From Rhodoferax sp. (GTDB lineage Bacteria > Pseudomonadota > Gammaproteobacteria > Burkholderiales > Burkholderiaceae_C), in NCBI GenBank assembly GCA_024236015.1, contig JACKLK010000001.1:124001-188000 (forward strand): a stretch of DNA of 64,000 bases, written 5' to 3'. Of the stretch, positions 44,062-53,771 are shown one piece after another. The notes under the pieces were generated by a model. That model had not been told where the DNA came from and searched no databases. It worked only from the letters and a program-made list of their open reading frames with translations. The translations under genes were made by a program, and so were the position numbers. Numbering within the stretch: position 1 is the stretch's first letter; every line of letters starts with the position of its first letter.

Positions 44062-46782
44062 TCAGTCCGCGTCCTTGAGCAGCGCCACCAGCTGGTCGAA
44101 CGGCAACGGCTTGCTGAACAGGTAACCTTGCATCAGATCGCAACCCATGTCGTGCAGCTGGGCCGCCTGCGCCTCGGTCTCGACACCTTCGGCCACCACC
44201 TGCAATTTGAGCGAATGGGCCAGCGACATGATGGATTTGACGATCATGACGCTCTGGCGTCCTTGGTCCAGGCCGAGCACGAATGCGCGATCGATTTTCA
44301 GTGCATTGAGCGGCAGCTGCACCAGATACGCCAACGATGAATAACCGGTCCCGAAATCGTCGATGGCCACCTCGATGCCGACACCACGCAAGGTCTGGAG
44401 CACGCGAATGGTCTGCCGCACATCCTGCATGATCAGCGACTCCGTGATCTCGATGTCCAGCTTCACGTCATCGTCGCCGAATCCGGCCAGTTCGTCGAGC
44501 ACGGTATGCACGAAATCGGGATCGCGCAACTGGATTGCCGACACGTTGACGGCGCAGCGTGGTGTCGGAAGTCCCATGGCACGCAAGCGCACTAGGTCCG
44601 CCACCGCCTGGCGAATGGCCCAGGCCCCCGCCTGGCCGATGAGGCCGATCTCTTCCATCACGGGGATGAACCTGCCTGGCGGTACCAGGCCCGACTCCGG
44701 GTCACGCCAGCGCATCAAGGCTTCGACGCTTTGCACCCGGCGTGTGGCGAAATCGACCTTGGGCTGGTAATGCAGTTCGAGCTGGCCGAGCTCGACCGCG
44801 CGGCGCAACTTGAACTCCAGCTTGACCGCGTCCGCCACCTTGGCATTCATCGCCGCCTCGTAGAACATGCTGCGCTCACCCGTATCCTGGGCCCGGCGCA
44901 GGGCTGTCGCCACATTGGCCATCAGGGTTTCACCGTCGGTGCCATCGGCCGGAAACACTGCGACCGCCAACGTGGCATCGACGATCAGATCCTGATCGCC
45001 AATCTTGAAGGGCCGGTCCAGGACCTGGTTGAAGACGGCCTGTATCCGATGGCCAGCGTGCGCCGTGCCAAGCGTGGGCATGAATGTCGCAAAGCTGTCG
45101 CCGTCGATACGCGCCAGGTTCTCGGGGTACTCCATGACCTGCTTCATCCGGCTCGCCAGTTGGCGCAGCAATTCGTCACCGACATGGCGGCCAAAGGTTT
45201 CGTTGATCAGCCGGAAGCGCCGCAGATTTCCAAGCAATACCACCACCTTGCCCACGTTGCGGGCCGACTCCTTCAACTGGCGATGGAGACGCTCCATGAA
45301 CAGTGCCCGATTGGGAAGGCCGGTCAGCGGATCGTAGAACGCCAGGTATTTGAGCGCCGCATCCTTGTCGATGTGGTTGATGGCGAACGCGATGTCGCCG
45401 GCCATCTCCTCGAGCAGTTCCAGCTCCGCCGCATTGAAGAAGCCGGCGAGCTCGGCGTGCAGCGCAAAGGTGCCCACCACCTTGCCGTCGATGATCAAGG
45501 GCAAGGCCACCAGCGACTGGATTCCGCCATCGACCAGTTCCTGCCGGTGCTTGCGCTGGATTGCGTTCAGTGTCGGCGGGAATTCGATTTCGTTCATCAC
45601 CACGGTTGCCTTCGTCGCAATGACGCGCCGCATCAGGCCATCCGGCCCCGGGTTTTCTGGCGCCAGGTTCAATGTTCTCGGCATCCGCTCGCTCAGATGG
45701 TTCGCAGCAGCGCCACGGGCAACATGGATCTGCGCCGTCCGTGCTTCAGCATCGAAGGTTGCGATCCATGCCAGTGGAAACTGGCCGACCTCGGTGGCGA
45801 TGCGGCAGGATTCTTCAAACAGCGCCTGCTTGTCCCGCACCCGGACGATCAGCGTATTGATGCCGCTCAGCGTGGCCAGCACACGCTGCATGCTGGCGAC
45901 CTTTCGATCGGCGGCGTTGCCGGCACTGGTGGCATGCCAGTTCAATGCCGCCAAGGCGGCGATGCTGCCCACCGTCAGCAGGGCCATGCCGAAATAGGGG
46001 CCATACCAGTGCAGGTCCCGTTCGCCGGACATCCCCAGGACGGCAAACAAGGGCAAGACCAGCAACGTGCCCAGGAGATACCGCCGGCTGTTTCTGGCGC
46101 TGTTGGAGTCCTGCATGAACACGCTGAACCAGCCCTCACCGCCGCGCAGCACCAGCAAGCCCATCGACAGTGAAGCAAATGCGAACGCGGTATGGACCGC
46201 CATGGTCGAGAACAGCGTCACCCGGGCAAAGTCCGCGCCCAGCAAATACGACAACAGCATCAGCAACGCCATCAGCAGCGTCAGCGACGCACAGGCTTGC
46301 GCAAGTCCGATCGCGGGGCGCTTGCCTGCCACCAGCAGCAACGAAGCACAGCACAGCAGGAACAACGCGGCCGTCCCGAGCGGCATTCGCCCCGGCGGGA
46401 CAAGATCCGTCACTTCGCCGTTGCCGAGGAAAAACCGGTCGAAGCCGGGATCCCAATCGAAGGCATGTGCCACCAAGGTCAGCAGTGCTACCAGCAGTAC
46501 CAACCCTGCACACACCAAAGCCGCCACCCGAAAGCCCGGCGCGGCTGGAACGCCGACACGCATCGCGCGTTGCCAGGCCAGCAACGACAGGCCGGCCAGG
46601 ATCAAGCACACCGCGGTATTGACCTTCATCGTCGGCCAGCCCGCCACGATGCTTTGCAGTGCCGGCAGCCCGATGGCCCATCCGAGCAGAACCGCGACTC
46701 CCACGAAAACCACCGTTACGCCGCTACCCAGACAAATGCGATCGAGGATTGGAGCCAGACGCAACGCGCGCTTGATCGGCAT
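44062..46782 (-). CDS. Membrane GAF-GGDEF-EAL protein (c-di-GMP phosphodiesterase)
   Basis: 906 aa. Several N-terminal membrane helices up to about residue 290, a GAF domain (about 310-465), GGDEF (about 480-630) and EAL (about 640-900). The GGDEF site reads RIDGDSFA, lacking the GGDEF core, so cyclase activity is unlikely. The EAL domain keeps its catalytic residues: SVEALMRWRD, AVNVSAIQL, LDIEITESLI, AIDDFGTGYSS, LKIDRAF, AEGVETEAQ. It is probably a c-di-GMP phosphodiesterase. The start MPIKRALRL was chosen; upstream sequence is not helix-like. Confidence 0.92.
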   Translation of the reverse strand: MPIKRALRLAPILDRICLGSGVTVVFVGVAVLLGWAIGLPALQSIVAGWPTMKVNTAVCLILAGLSLLAWQRAMRVGVPAAPGFRVAALVCAGLVLLVALLTLVAHAFDWDPGFDRFFLGNGEVTDLVPPGRMPLGTAALFLLCCASLLLVAGKRPAIGLAQACASLTLLMALLMLLSYLLGADFARVTLFSTMAVHTAFAFASLSMGLLVLRGGEGWFSVFMQDSNSARNSRRYLLGTLLVLPLFAVLGMSGERDLHWYGPYFGMALLTVGSIAALAALNWHATSAGNAADRKVASMQRVLATLSGINTLIVRVRDKQALFEESCRIATEVGQFPLAWIATFDAEARTAQIHVARGAAANHLSERMPRTLNLAPENPGPDGLMRRVIATKATVVMNEIEFPPTLNAIQRKHRQELVDGGIQSLVALPLIIDGKVVGTFALHAELAGFFNAAELELLEEMAGDIAFAINHIDKDAALKYLAFYDPLTGLPNRALFMERLHRQLKESARNVGKVVVLLGNLRRFRLINETFGRHVGDELLRQLASRMKQVMEYPENLARIDGDSFATFMPTLGTAHAGHRIQAVFNQVLDRPFKIGDQDLIVDATLAVAVFPADGTDGETLMANVATALRRAQDTGERSMFYEAAMNAKVADAVKLEFKLRRAVELGQLELHYQPKVDFATRRVQSVEALMRWRDPESGLVPPGRFIPVMEEIGLIGQAGAWAIRQAVADLVRLRAMGLPTPRCAVNVSAIQLRDPDFVHTVLDELAGFGDDDVKLDIEITESLIMQDVRQTIRVLQTLRGVGIEVAIDDFGTGYSSLAYLVQLPLNALKIDRAFVLGLDQGRQSVMIVKSIMSLAHSLKLQVVAEGVETEAQAAQLHDMGCDLMQGYLFSKPLPFDQLVALLKDAD

Positions 46783-47027
46783 GAAATTTTCGACTTCCGT
46801 ACAACAGCAGATTTTCGACCTTGGACCGTCCGCAAGCATGCGACAAGGTCGCGGCCACCTCTGCACGTGGAGCTCATTGCGAAAGACTGTCCTTGCGTGC
46901 CGCAAGATGCAGGGTCACATTGACTCGGATCAACAATACTGGATATTGCCAACCAACGATAGCCCCGTTGGACGGACACCACAATCGAACAGGCAGCGGC
47001 GACCCAGGTTGGCACCGGAGTACGAAC
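46783..47027. other. Intergenic leader of the PDE gene
   Basis: 245 bases holding the promoter side of the PDE gene (minus strand). It is less GC-rich than its surroundings. It contains a perfect 5-5-5 inverted repeat CAATA-CTGGA-TATTG (46934-46948). No gene is seen. Confidence 0.5.
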
Positions 47028-47147
47028 TGGCCCTGGGTGCGGTCGGCACCCGATGCGTTGCGCCAGTCCAACCAGGTTGGCGTGCAGGGGCTGACGGGCC
47101 ATGTGGCGATGTCGGACACCCGCCCGCGCCCGACGCGCATCGCCTGA
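47028..47147 (+). pseudogene. Remnant of a second sulfatase gene, 3' end only
   Basis: About 40 codons in one frame ending at TGA 47145-47147. The end reads VAMSDTRPRPTRIA, matching the sulfatase C-terminus AMSDASPRPTRIA. The preceding VQGLTG aligns weakly with MQELAQ. There is no upstream part of the gene, so it is a fragment. It lies tail-to-tail with the LysR gene 30 bases on. The left boundary is approximate. Confidence 0.65.
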
Positions 47148-47155
47148 GCCGGCCG
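47104..47155 (+). repeat. Second copy of the sulfatase 3'-end repeat
   Basis: Direct repeat partner of 43449-43500. Identity stops abruptly after the shared GAGCCGGCCG just past both stop codons, which marks the edge of a duplication or rearrangement. Confidence 0.85.
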
Positions 47156-47177
47156 ATTCGCCGGGCTTCGCGCGCCG

Positions 47178-48131
47178 TCAGGCGGGCCGGCTGCCCGGTG
47201 CGGCCGTGCCCGCTGCGCTGTCGCCATCGGCCGCCAGGGCCTTGAGCGCGCGCACCACGGCCGCTACCGCGGCGTCGTCCTGGCCACGCCGGGGCGTGCG
47301 CCAGAACAGGCACACATCGTATTGCGGCAGGCCTTCGCGGATATGCAGGGCCTGCACGGTCGGCGGGTCCTGCGCCGGCAGCAGCGCCGGATGCGGCACG
47401 ACGCACAGCAGGTCGCTGCGTGCCACCAGGTTGAGCATGGTCGGATAGTCGCCGCACTGCACCAGGATGCGCGGATCGGGCAGGCCGCGCACCCGGTGCG
47501 CCTCCTCGACCACGTTGCCCGCGGTGCCGGCACGCCCGGCCACCACCCAACCCGCATCGCGGATCGCGTCGAGCGAGGTCGCCGCGGCCAGCGGATGGCC
47601 GACCCGCGCATGGACCGTCGGCGTGCTGGTATGCAGCGTGTGGCGCCGGATGCCGCTGGGCCGGTAGCGCCGGGGCCGCGGCGCGATCACCAGGTCGAGT
47701 TCATGGGCCTGCAGCGCGGCCAGCAGCTCGGGCCCGCTGCCCCACATGATCTGCAGCAGGCCGTCGCCCTGGTGCGCGTGCCAGGCCTGTTCGATGGTCG
47801 GGCCGTACAGTAAAGCGGCGGCGTGCGCCATGCCGGTGCGCAGCCGCTTGACGCCGGGCGCCGGTGTCCAGCCGGTGGCCTGCGACGGCCCGCGCGCGAG
47901 GCCGTCGAGCGTGGACTGCAGGTCGGCGGCGCGTTGCGCGGCCTGTACCGCGACCCGGGTCGGCAGCTTCTGCCGGCCGGCCTTCTCGAACAGCGGCACG
48001 CCCCATTCGCGCTCGAGTGCCTGCATGGCCAGCGTGATGGCGGGCTGGCTCACGCCGGCGGCGCGCGCAGCAGCGGCGAAGCCGCCGTGTTCGACGACGA
48101 GTCGCAGGTAGGTGAGTTGCTTCAGGTGCAT
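47178..48131 (-). CDS. LysR family transcriptional regulator
   Basis: 317 aa. Winged HTH at residues 1-65, with LRLVVEHGGFAAAARAAGVSQ and the recognition helix PAITLAMQALEREWGV. The C-terminal effector-binding domain follows. It begins MHLKQLTYLRLVVE. LysR proteins often sit beside Bug transporter genes, and this one is flanked by two such units. Its target is unknown. Confidence 0.92.
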   Translation of the reverse strand: MHLKQLTYLRLVVEHGGFAAAARAAGVSQPAITLAMQALEREWGVPLFEKAGRQKLPTRVAVQAAQRAADLQSTLDGLARGPSQATGWTPAPGVKRLRTGMAHAAALLYGPTIEQAWHAHQGDGLLQIMWGSGPELLAALQAHELDLVIAPRPRRYRPSGIRRHTLHTSTPTVHARVGHPLAAATSLDAIRDAGWVVAGRAGTAGNVVEEAHRVRGLPDPRILVQCGDYPTMLNLVARSDLLCVVPHPALLPAQDPPTVQALHIREGLPQYDVCLFWRTPRRGQDDAAVAAVVRALKALAADGDSAAGTAAPGSRPA

Positions 48132-48246
48132 GGCGGAGCCAGGGGTGTCGTCTCGGGCGAATCGCCATCGGCGGACCGGCGCCCGTGCGGTGATGCGAGC
48201 GCAACGTCGCGACGACCGTCGCGCGCAGATGGCGGCCTGCCACCGC

Positions 48247-49185
48247 TCACCGCGCGACCACCGCGTCCTGGAGCAGCCGCAGTGCATCCAGGTAGATGGC
48301 CGACACCTTGCGGTACATCAGGGCGATATAGGTGGGCGGCAGGGCGGGCCGGACATGCACGACCGACAGGCGACCGGCGTCGATCTCGATCTGTGCGGCC
48401 TTGAGGGGAACCACCGCCAGTCCCAGGCCGACCGATGCCAGCTGCACGTTGGCGGCCAGCGAGCCCGATTGCAGCACTTCGGCGGGCGCCTGCACCCCGC
48501 GCGCCGTGAACATCTCGTCCAGGGAGCGGCGCAGGTGGGTGCTGGCAGGCGGCAGGATCCAGGGGTACGACAGCAGTTCGTCCCAGCGCAGCCGGCGTGC
48601 GGGCACCTTCCATGCGGGCGAGGCGACGACCACGATCGGCAGCTCTGCCACGGGCCGGATTTCCAGCTGCGAGAGATCGAGCCCGTCGACCGCACGCGGC
48701 GCGTACAACGCCAGCAAGGCATCGATCTCGCCTTTGAGCAGCATTTCGATCAGTGCCGACAGCCGCCCTTCGCGCAGGGTGACTGCGCGCTGGCCGGCCG
48801 TGGCCAGTCGTTGCAGGATGGGCGGTGCGACATGCTCGGCGACAAACGTCGGCATGCCGATGCGCAGCGGCGTCGGGCGCTGGACCGCGGCAGCTGCGGC
48901 ATCGGCGGCAAGGTGGCGCAGGTCGTTGACCAGCAGCCGGGCATGCCCGGCCACACGCAGTCCGGCGGCGGTCGGCACCATGCCCTTGGGCGAGCGCAGG
49001 AACAGCTCCTGCTCGAGCGTGCGTTCGAGTTCCTTCAAGGCCTTGCTGACGGCGGCGCGGCTCAGATGCAGGCGCCTGGATGCTTCGCCCAGGCTGCCGG
49101 TGTCGGCCACCTCGAGCACCATCTCCAGCTGCGAGAAGCGCACGCGCCGGCCGAGTGATCGAGGAGCTGCAGGGCGTTCGGTCAT
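48247..49185 (-). CDS. LysR family transcriptional regulator
   Basis: 312 aa. HTH MVLEVADTGSLGEASRRLHL and SRAAVSKALKELERTLEQE near residue 25-60. The effector domain has PLRIGMPTFVAEHVAPPIL near 105, and IEMLLKGEIDALLAL. The GalR/PcaQ-like class of LysR is possible. It is divergent from the Bug gene at 49286, with a 100-base gap, and probably controls it. Confidence 0.92.
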   Translation of the reverse strand: MTERPAAPRSLGRRVRFSQLEMVLEVADTGSLGEASRRLHLSRAAVSKALKELERTLEQELFLRSPKGMVPTAAGLRVAGHARLLVNDLRHLAADAAAAAVQRPTPLRIGMPTFVAEHVAPPILQRLATAGQRAVTLREGRLSALIEMLLKGEIDALLALYAPRAVDGLDLSQLEIRPVAELPIVVVASPAWKVPARRLRWDELLSYPWILPPASTHLRRSLDEMFTARGVQAPAEVLQSGSLAANVQLASVGLGLAVVPLKAAQIEIDAGRLSVVHVRPALPPTYIALMYRKVSAIYLDALRLLQDAVVAR

Positions 49186-49285
49186 CGGGGGATGTTAACT
49201 GGCGGTTGATGCACGGTGGCGAATTGCCGCTACCCCGTGATGGCCGATCCCCACTAGCATCCACCCCGCAACAAGGAGACACACC

Positions 49286-50287
49286 ATGCCTATCGATTCC
49301 GCGGACCTGCGCCGCCGACAGTTCATCACCCGTGGCGCCGTCGCAGGCGCAGCCCTGGCGCTGCCAGGCCTCGCGCTCGCACAGAGCTTTCCCACACCCG
49401 GAACACCGCTCCGTATCGTGATCCCCGCGCCGCCGGGTGGCCCCGCCGACATCCTCGCGCGCGCCGTGGGCACGCATCTGACCACGGAGCTCGGCGGCAA
49501 TCCGGTCATCGTCGAGAGCAAACCCGGCGGCGCCAGCGTGCTGGCGGCCTTGGCGGTGGCGCGCGCGCCTGCCGACGGCTACACCCTGTTCCTGGGCATC
49601 AACACCACCCATACGCAGGTGCCGCACATGTTCAGCAAGCCGCCGTACGACCCCTTCAAGGAGTTCACGCCGATCACGCAGGTCTATCGCGCCGGCTCGT
49701 TCATGGTGGCCCATCCTGCCGTGCCGGTTGCCGATCTGAAGGAGCTGGTCGCATGGAGCAAGGCCAACGGGCCCGTACCGGCCGGCTCGCCCGGACCCGG
49801 CACCAATGGCCACCTGTACATCGAGATGCTCAATGCGGCAGGCGCCAACTTCAACCACGTGCCCTACAAGGGCAGTGCGGACGCGATGCGCGACCTGATC
49901 GGCGGATTCATCAAGGTGCTGTTCGACTCGCCTGCCACCGCCTTGCCGCATATCCGCAATGGTCGCATCAAGGCGCTGGCCGTCACCGGAACGACCCGCT
50001 TCAAGGAAATTCCCGAGGTGCAGACCGGGCGGGAGCAGGGCTTCGCGCAGCTCGACATCACCGGGTGGATGGGTTTCTTCGGTCCTGCCGGGATGCCGCC
50101 GGCGGTGGTGGATCGCCTGAACAAGGCCCTGGTGGCGGCCATCCGCAGACCGGAACTGCGGGCGCAGTTCGAACCGCTGGGGCTGGAACTGACCGGAAGT
50201 ACGCCGGCCGAGTTTGCGGCGCTTGTGCGCAACGACCACGACACCTGGGGTCGCATCATCCAGAAGACCGGCATCAAGCTCGATTGA
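49286..50287 (+). CDS. Bug-type solute-binding protein, twin-arginine type
   Basis: 333 aa. The N-terminus LRRRQFITRGAVAGAALALPG is a twin-arginine signal, cleaved near ALAQ. PLRIVIPAPPGGPADILARAV carries the Bug signature, with VIVESKPGGASVLAALAVA near 72. The ligand is probably a carboxylate. AAGGAG precedes the start. It is divergent from a LysR gene, and the NTF2-like gene follows 7 bases after its stop. Confidence 0.92.
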   Translation: MPIDSADLRRRQFITRGAVAGAALALPGLALAQSFPTPGTPLRIVIPAPPGGPADILARAVGTHLTTELGGNPVIVESKPGGASVLAALAVARAPADGYTLFLGINTTHTQVPHMFSKPPYDPFKEFTPITQVYRAGSFMVAHPAVPVADLKELVAWSKANGPVPAGSPGPGTNGHLYIEMLNAAGANFNHVPYKGSADAMRDLIGGFIKVLFDSPATALPHIRNGRIKALAVTGTTRFKEIPEVQTGREQGFAQLDITGWMGFFGPAGMPPAVVDRLNKALVAAIRRPELRAQFEPLGLELTGSTPAEFAALVRNDHDTWGRIIQKTGIKLD

Positions 50288-50294
50288 CACGAAC

Positions 50295-50990
50295 ATGGAA
50301 CCCATCACCAACGACGACACGACCACACAGGCCCTGCTCGCACGCATCGACGCCCTCGAACAGCGCGTGCAGCGTGCCGAGGATACCGAGTGCATCCACA
50401 AGCTGACGCGTGCCTATGGCTATTACCTGGACAAGGCGCTGTGGGACGAGATCCTGCCGCTGTTCACCGACGACTGCGAGATCGAGATCTCCGGGCTGGG
50501 CGTCTACGTGGGACAGAAGCAGGCAGACGTCCTGTTTCGCGAACTGCTGGGCAAGGGGCCCGCGAAGAGCGACGCCAACGGGCTGCTCTGGGGTCAGCTG
50601 TACAACCACATGATCGTGCAGGGAATCGTCGACGTGGACGCCGGTGGCCGCACCGCGAGCGGACGCTGGCGGTGCTTCATGCAGATCGCGGAGTTCGGGC
50701 AGAAGGCGGTCTGGGGCGAGGGCCCCTACGAAATCCGTTACGCCAAGGGGGATGACGGCTTGTGGCGCATCAGCCGGCTGCACTTCTACCGCACCTATCA
50801 CACGCCCTTCGACGAAGGCTGGGCCAAGGCCAGGTCGCCCGCCGGTGGCGTGCGTGCCAACCTGCCGCCCGATCGCGGCCCCAGCGTGGCGTACGAGCCA
50901 TACCCCGGCAACTACATCCCGCTGTTCTACTATGCCAATCCGGTATCGGGAGATCGCCGCCACACGCGGGAGGATGTCGATCGGCCGTGA
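50295..50990 (+). CDS. NTF2-like (SnoaL/SCP-like) protein
   Basis: 231 aa. A short N-terminal coiled coil ARIDALEQRVQRAEDTECI leads to an NTF2-like cone fold with KLTRAYGYYLDKALWDEILPLFTDDCEIEISG. Such proteins include dehydratases, isomerases and ring-hydroxylating small subunits. The tail with YANPVSG is unusual. It lies 7 bases after the Bug gene, so likely acts on the imported compound. Reaction unknown. Confidence 0.82.
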   Translation: MEPITNDDTTTQALLARIDALEQRVQRAEDTECIHKLTRAYGYYLDKALWDEILPLFTDDCEIEISGLGVYVGQKQADVLFRELLGKGPAKSDANGLLWGQLYNHMIVQGIVDVDAGGRTASGRWRCFMQIAEFGQKAVWGEGPYEIRYAKGDDGLWRISRLHFYRTYHTPFDEGWAKARSPAGGVRANLPPDRGPSVAYEPYPGNYIPLFYYANPVSGDRRHTREDVDRP

Positions 50991-51066
50991 TGGCCGCTGA
51001 CGCGTTGCCATCGCGAGCGAAGGGCCCGGCCGACGTGCCCACAGCCCCGCGGCGTAGTGTGGCCGA

Positions 51067-53445
51067 TCATGCAATGCCCAAGGGCGCTTGCAGGCTGGCC
51101 TGCACCGGGGCGATTTCGTCGATGCCCTGCCAGTCGTGGATGAACGCCGCCACGGCGTGCGCGGGCATCGGGCGACTGATCAGATAACCCTGCAGGCAAT
51201 CGCAGCCATGCTCGGCCAGCATGCTGGCCTGCCGGACGTCTTCCACACCCTCGGCAACCGTGGCCATGCCCAACGCCCGGGCCATGGCCACGATGGTTTC
51301 CACCAGCACCTGTGCCTCGTGGTCGGTGTACAGGTCGCGCACGAAGCTCCGGTCGATCTTGAGCGTGTCGAACGGAAACTGGCGCAGATACCCCAGGGCC
51401 GAATAGCCGGTGCCGAAGTCGTCCAGCGCCGTGCGAAAACCCAGCGCGCGCAGCCGGCGCAACGAGGCAACCGCGGTATCGCCATCGTCGATGAGCACGG
51501 ATTCGGTGACCTCCAGTTCCACGCGGCCACTGGCAATGCCGCTGGCGGCGGACTGCACGCGGGCAACGAAATCCGGCGCGGTGAGCTGCGCCGCCGAGAT
51601 GTTGATCGACACATTGATGTCTTCGCGCCACAACGCCGCCTCTTGGCAGGCCTTGTGCAGCACCCAGTCGCCGATCGCATGCATCAGGCCGGCGGACTCG
51701 GCGATCGGGACGAATTCGGACGGTGATACGTCGCCGTATTCCGCATGGTGCCAGCGCAGCAGCGCCTCGAAGCCGCAGATGCGCTGGTCGCTCGTGGTGA
51801 CCTGCGGCTGGAATGCCAGTCGCAGTTCGTCGCGCTCGATGGCGCCGCGCAGGGCCTGGGCGAGCGCAGCGCGTCGCCGGTTGCCATCGGCCAGCGACGG
51901 CTCGAAGAAGCGGTACTGGTTGCCACCGGCGTGTTTGGCGGCATACAGCGCGAGATCGGCATGGTTCAGCAAGGTGTCGACATCCTTCCCGTCGCCCGGA
52001 GCAAAGGCCACACCCATGCTTGCCGGCAGGTTTTCGGCATCGACTGCCTGCGGGTCGCTGCCGTTCAGCGCCTGCAGCAGGCGGTCCAGCATGGTCCGCA
52101 CCTCCTGCTGCTCGATGGCACCCCGCAGCACCATGGCAAATTCGTCGCCGCCCAGGCGTGCCACCGTGTCGCTGCGTCGGCTCACGGCGAGCAGGCGCTG
52201 CCCGAACAGGCTCAGCGCGTGGTCGCCCGCGGCGTGGCCCCGGCCGTCGTTGATCTGCTTGAAGTCGTCCAGATCGAACACCACGACGGCGAATGCGTTG
52301 TCACCCTGCGCCGGAGACTGGAGCAGGGTTTCGAGCATTTCCCGGAACTGTCGCCGGTTCACCAGGCCGGTCAGGCTGTCGTTGTTGGCCAGCCAGCTCA
52401 GCCGCATGTGGGCCACCTGCTTGTCGGTGATGTCGGCGGCCACGCCGCGCCAGCCCAGCGTGTTGCCGTTTTCGTCGACCAGGGGACGTGCGCTCAGCGC
52501 CCACCAGCTGCGCCCCCTGCGGGTGAGCAGCGAGAGGTGCTGGTCGCGGAACGCGCGTTGGTTCCTGAGGTGCGTTTGCAGCTGCTTCCACTGCTGCACT
52601 CCCTGTTCGTCGCGCGGCATCCAGCGGCGCAGCAGGGCCAGGCCATGCAGCCTGGCCAGGCGCTCGCCGGGCACACCGACGACATGGGCCAGGCGCGACG
52701 ACACATGGACGAAGCGGCCGGACCGGTCCAGTTCCCACAGCAGATCGCTGGTGTGGTCCTCGAAATCCTTGAGCAGGAGGCTGATCACTTCGTTCTGGCG
52801 TTCGGCGCGGGCTTCGGCCACCAGCCGCGCGCCGAAGGACTTGGCATGGCTCCATACGCTGTAGACGACCACCACGCTGTACACCAGCAGCAGGCCGGCG
52901 AAGCCGCGCGACTGCTCCAGGCCGGAGCTGAACAGGGCCCAGGCCGCGGCCGAGCCGAGGCAGACCACATAGGCCGTTCCGGCGGCCGGCATGCTGGACA
53001 AGGCAAAACCGCCGGCGCAAACCATGCCGACCGTCACCATGCCCACATAGAACTGGGCCGTCGAATGCAGGTCGGCCTGGAACAGCAGCGGCAATGCACC
53101 CCAGGCCAGGCCCAGCATGGCCGCCTGAAACACGCCATGGCGCATCGCGCGGCGCGAGGCCGTCTTGTGCTCCGGGCGCGAACGCGCACGGAGCCAGCCG
53201 CGAAACCCCAGGACGGACAGTGCCGTGACGGTCACTGCCCAGCCCAGCAGGATGCTGCGGTTGACCGGTTCCGACCACAACGCAAAGGCGACGACCAGCA
53301 CGTTGAGAAAGTTGATGAGCATCGCCAGCGGCGTCAGGCGCAGGATCGCCTGGATCTGACGGGCGCGGAATCGTGCCGCGTCCACTTCATCGGCTTCGTA
53401 CGCCCGAAACAGCGTTGCCAGATAGGAAGTGAATCGCCCCAGCAT
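51067..53445 (-). CDS. Membrane PAS-GGDEF-EAL c-di-GMP enzyme
   Basis: 792 aa. About six N-terminal helices (residues 40-210), a PAS-like region (about 230-350), GGDEF (about 355-510) with intact LGGDEFAMV, and EAL (about 525-780) with FEALLRWHH, SINISAAQL, VELEVTESVL, LDDFGTGYSALGY, LKIDRSFV and AEGVEDVRQ. Both domains keep their active-site motifs, so it may make and break c-di-GMP. It has no partner nearby, and is distinct in domain content from the 44062-46782 protein. Confidence 0.93.
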   Translation of the reverse strand: MLGRFTSYLATLFRAYEADEVDAARFRARQIQAILRLTPLAMLINFLNVLVVAFALWSEPVNRSILLGWAVTVTALSVLGFRGWLRARSRPEHKTASRRAMRHGVFQAAMLGLAWGALPLLFQADLHSTAQFYVGMVTVGMVCAGGFALSSMPAAGTAYVVCLGSAAAWALFSSGLEQSRGFAGLLLVYSVVVVYSVWSHAKSFGARLVAEARAERQNEVISLLLKDFEDHTSDLLWELDRSGRFVHVSSRLAHVVGVPGERLARLHGLALLRRWMPRDEQGVQQWKQLQTHLRNQRAFRDQHLSLLTRRGRSWWALSARPLVDENGNTLGWRGVAADITDKQVAHMRLSWLANNDSLTGLVNRRQFREMLETLLQSPAQGDNAFAVVVFDLDDFKQINDGRGHAAGDHALSLFGQRLLAVSRRSDTVARLGGDEFAMVLRGAIEQQEVRTMLDRLLQALNGSDPQAVDAENLPASMGVAFAPGDGKDVDTLLNHADLALYAAKHAGGNQYRFFEPSLADGNRRRAALAQALRGAIERDELRLAFQPQVTTSDQRICGFEALLRWHHAEYGDVSPSEFVPIAESAGLMHAIGDWVLHKACQEAALWREDINVSINISAAQLTAPDFVARVQSAASGIASGRVELEVTESVLIDDGDTAVASLRRLRALGFRTALDDFGTGYSALGYLRQFPFDTLKIDRSFVRDLYTDHEAQVLVETIVAMARALGMATVAEGVEDVRQASMLAEHGCDCLQGYLISRPMPAHAVAAFIHDWQGIDEIAPVQASLQAPLGIA

Positions 53446-53771
53446 CAGTCCCGTCTCACGGGATGTGGCGGTAGCGGCCGGTACCGGGGGACATGACCAC
53501 GCGGCCCGGGTCGACCTCTTCGTGAGGTCTGGTGTGCCACGCGGTGGCCGCTACCCGTGTGTCGACAGTGTCCATGGTTGCTGGGAGTATGGTCTTGCGT
53601 GCCGGCCTGCGTCAAGATGGGAGTCATTCCCATTCACGGCCACGACAAATGCCGGTCGGCTCTGCGATGCCGGCCGGTTCCGCCGGCGTTGCGCGTTGCC
53701 GCCGGCCGGGGGCCGGGCATCTGGCCGCGGCGCCACGCGGACGAAACCCGCCGTGATGGTGCTGGCGCCGG
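53446..53771. other. Intergenic region upstream of the GGDEF-EAL gene
   Basis: 326 bases without a supported gene. It contains several GC-rich hairpins (e.g. around 53670-53690) and the promoter side of the GGDEF-EAL gene on the minus strand. No T-run terminator or clear promoter was found by eye. Confidence 0.5.
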
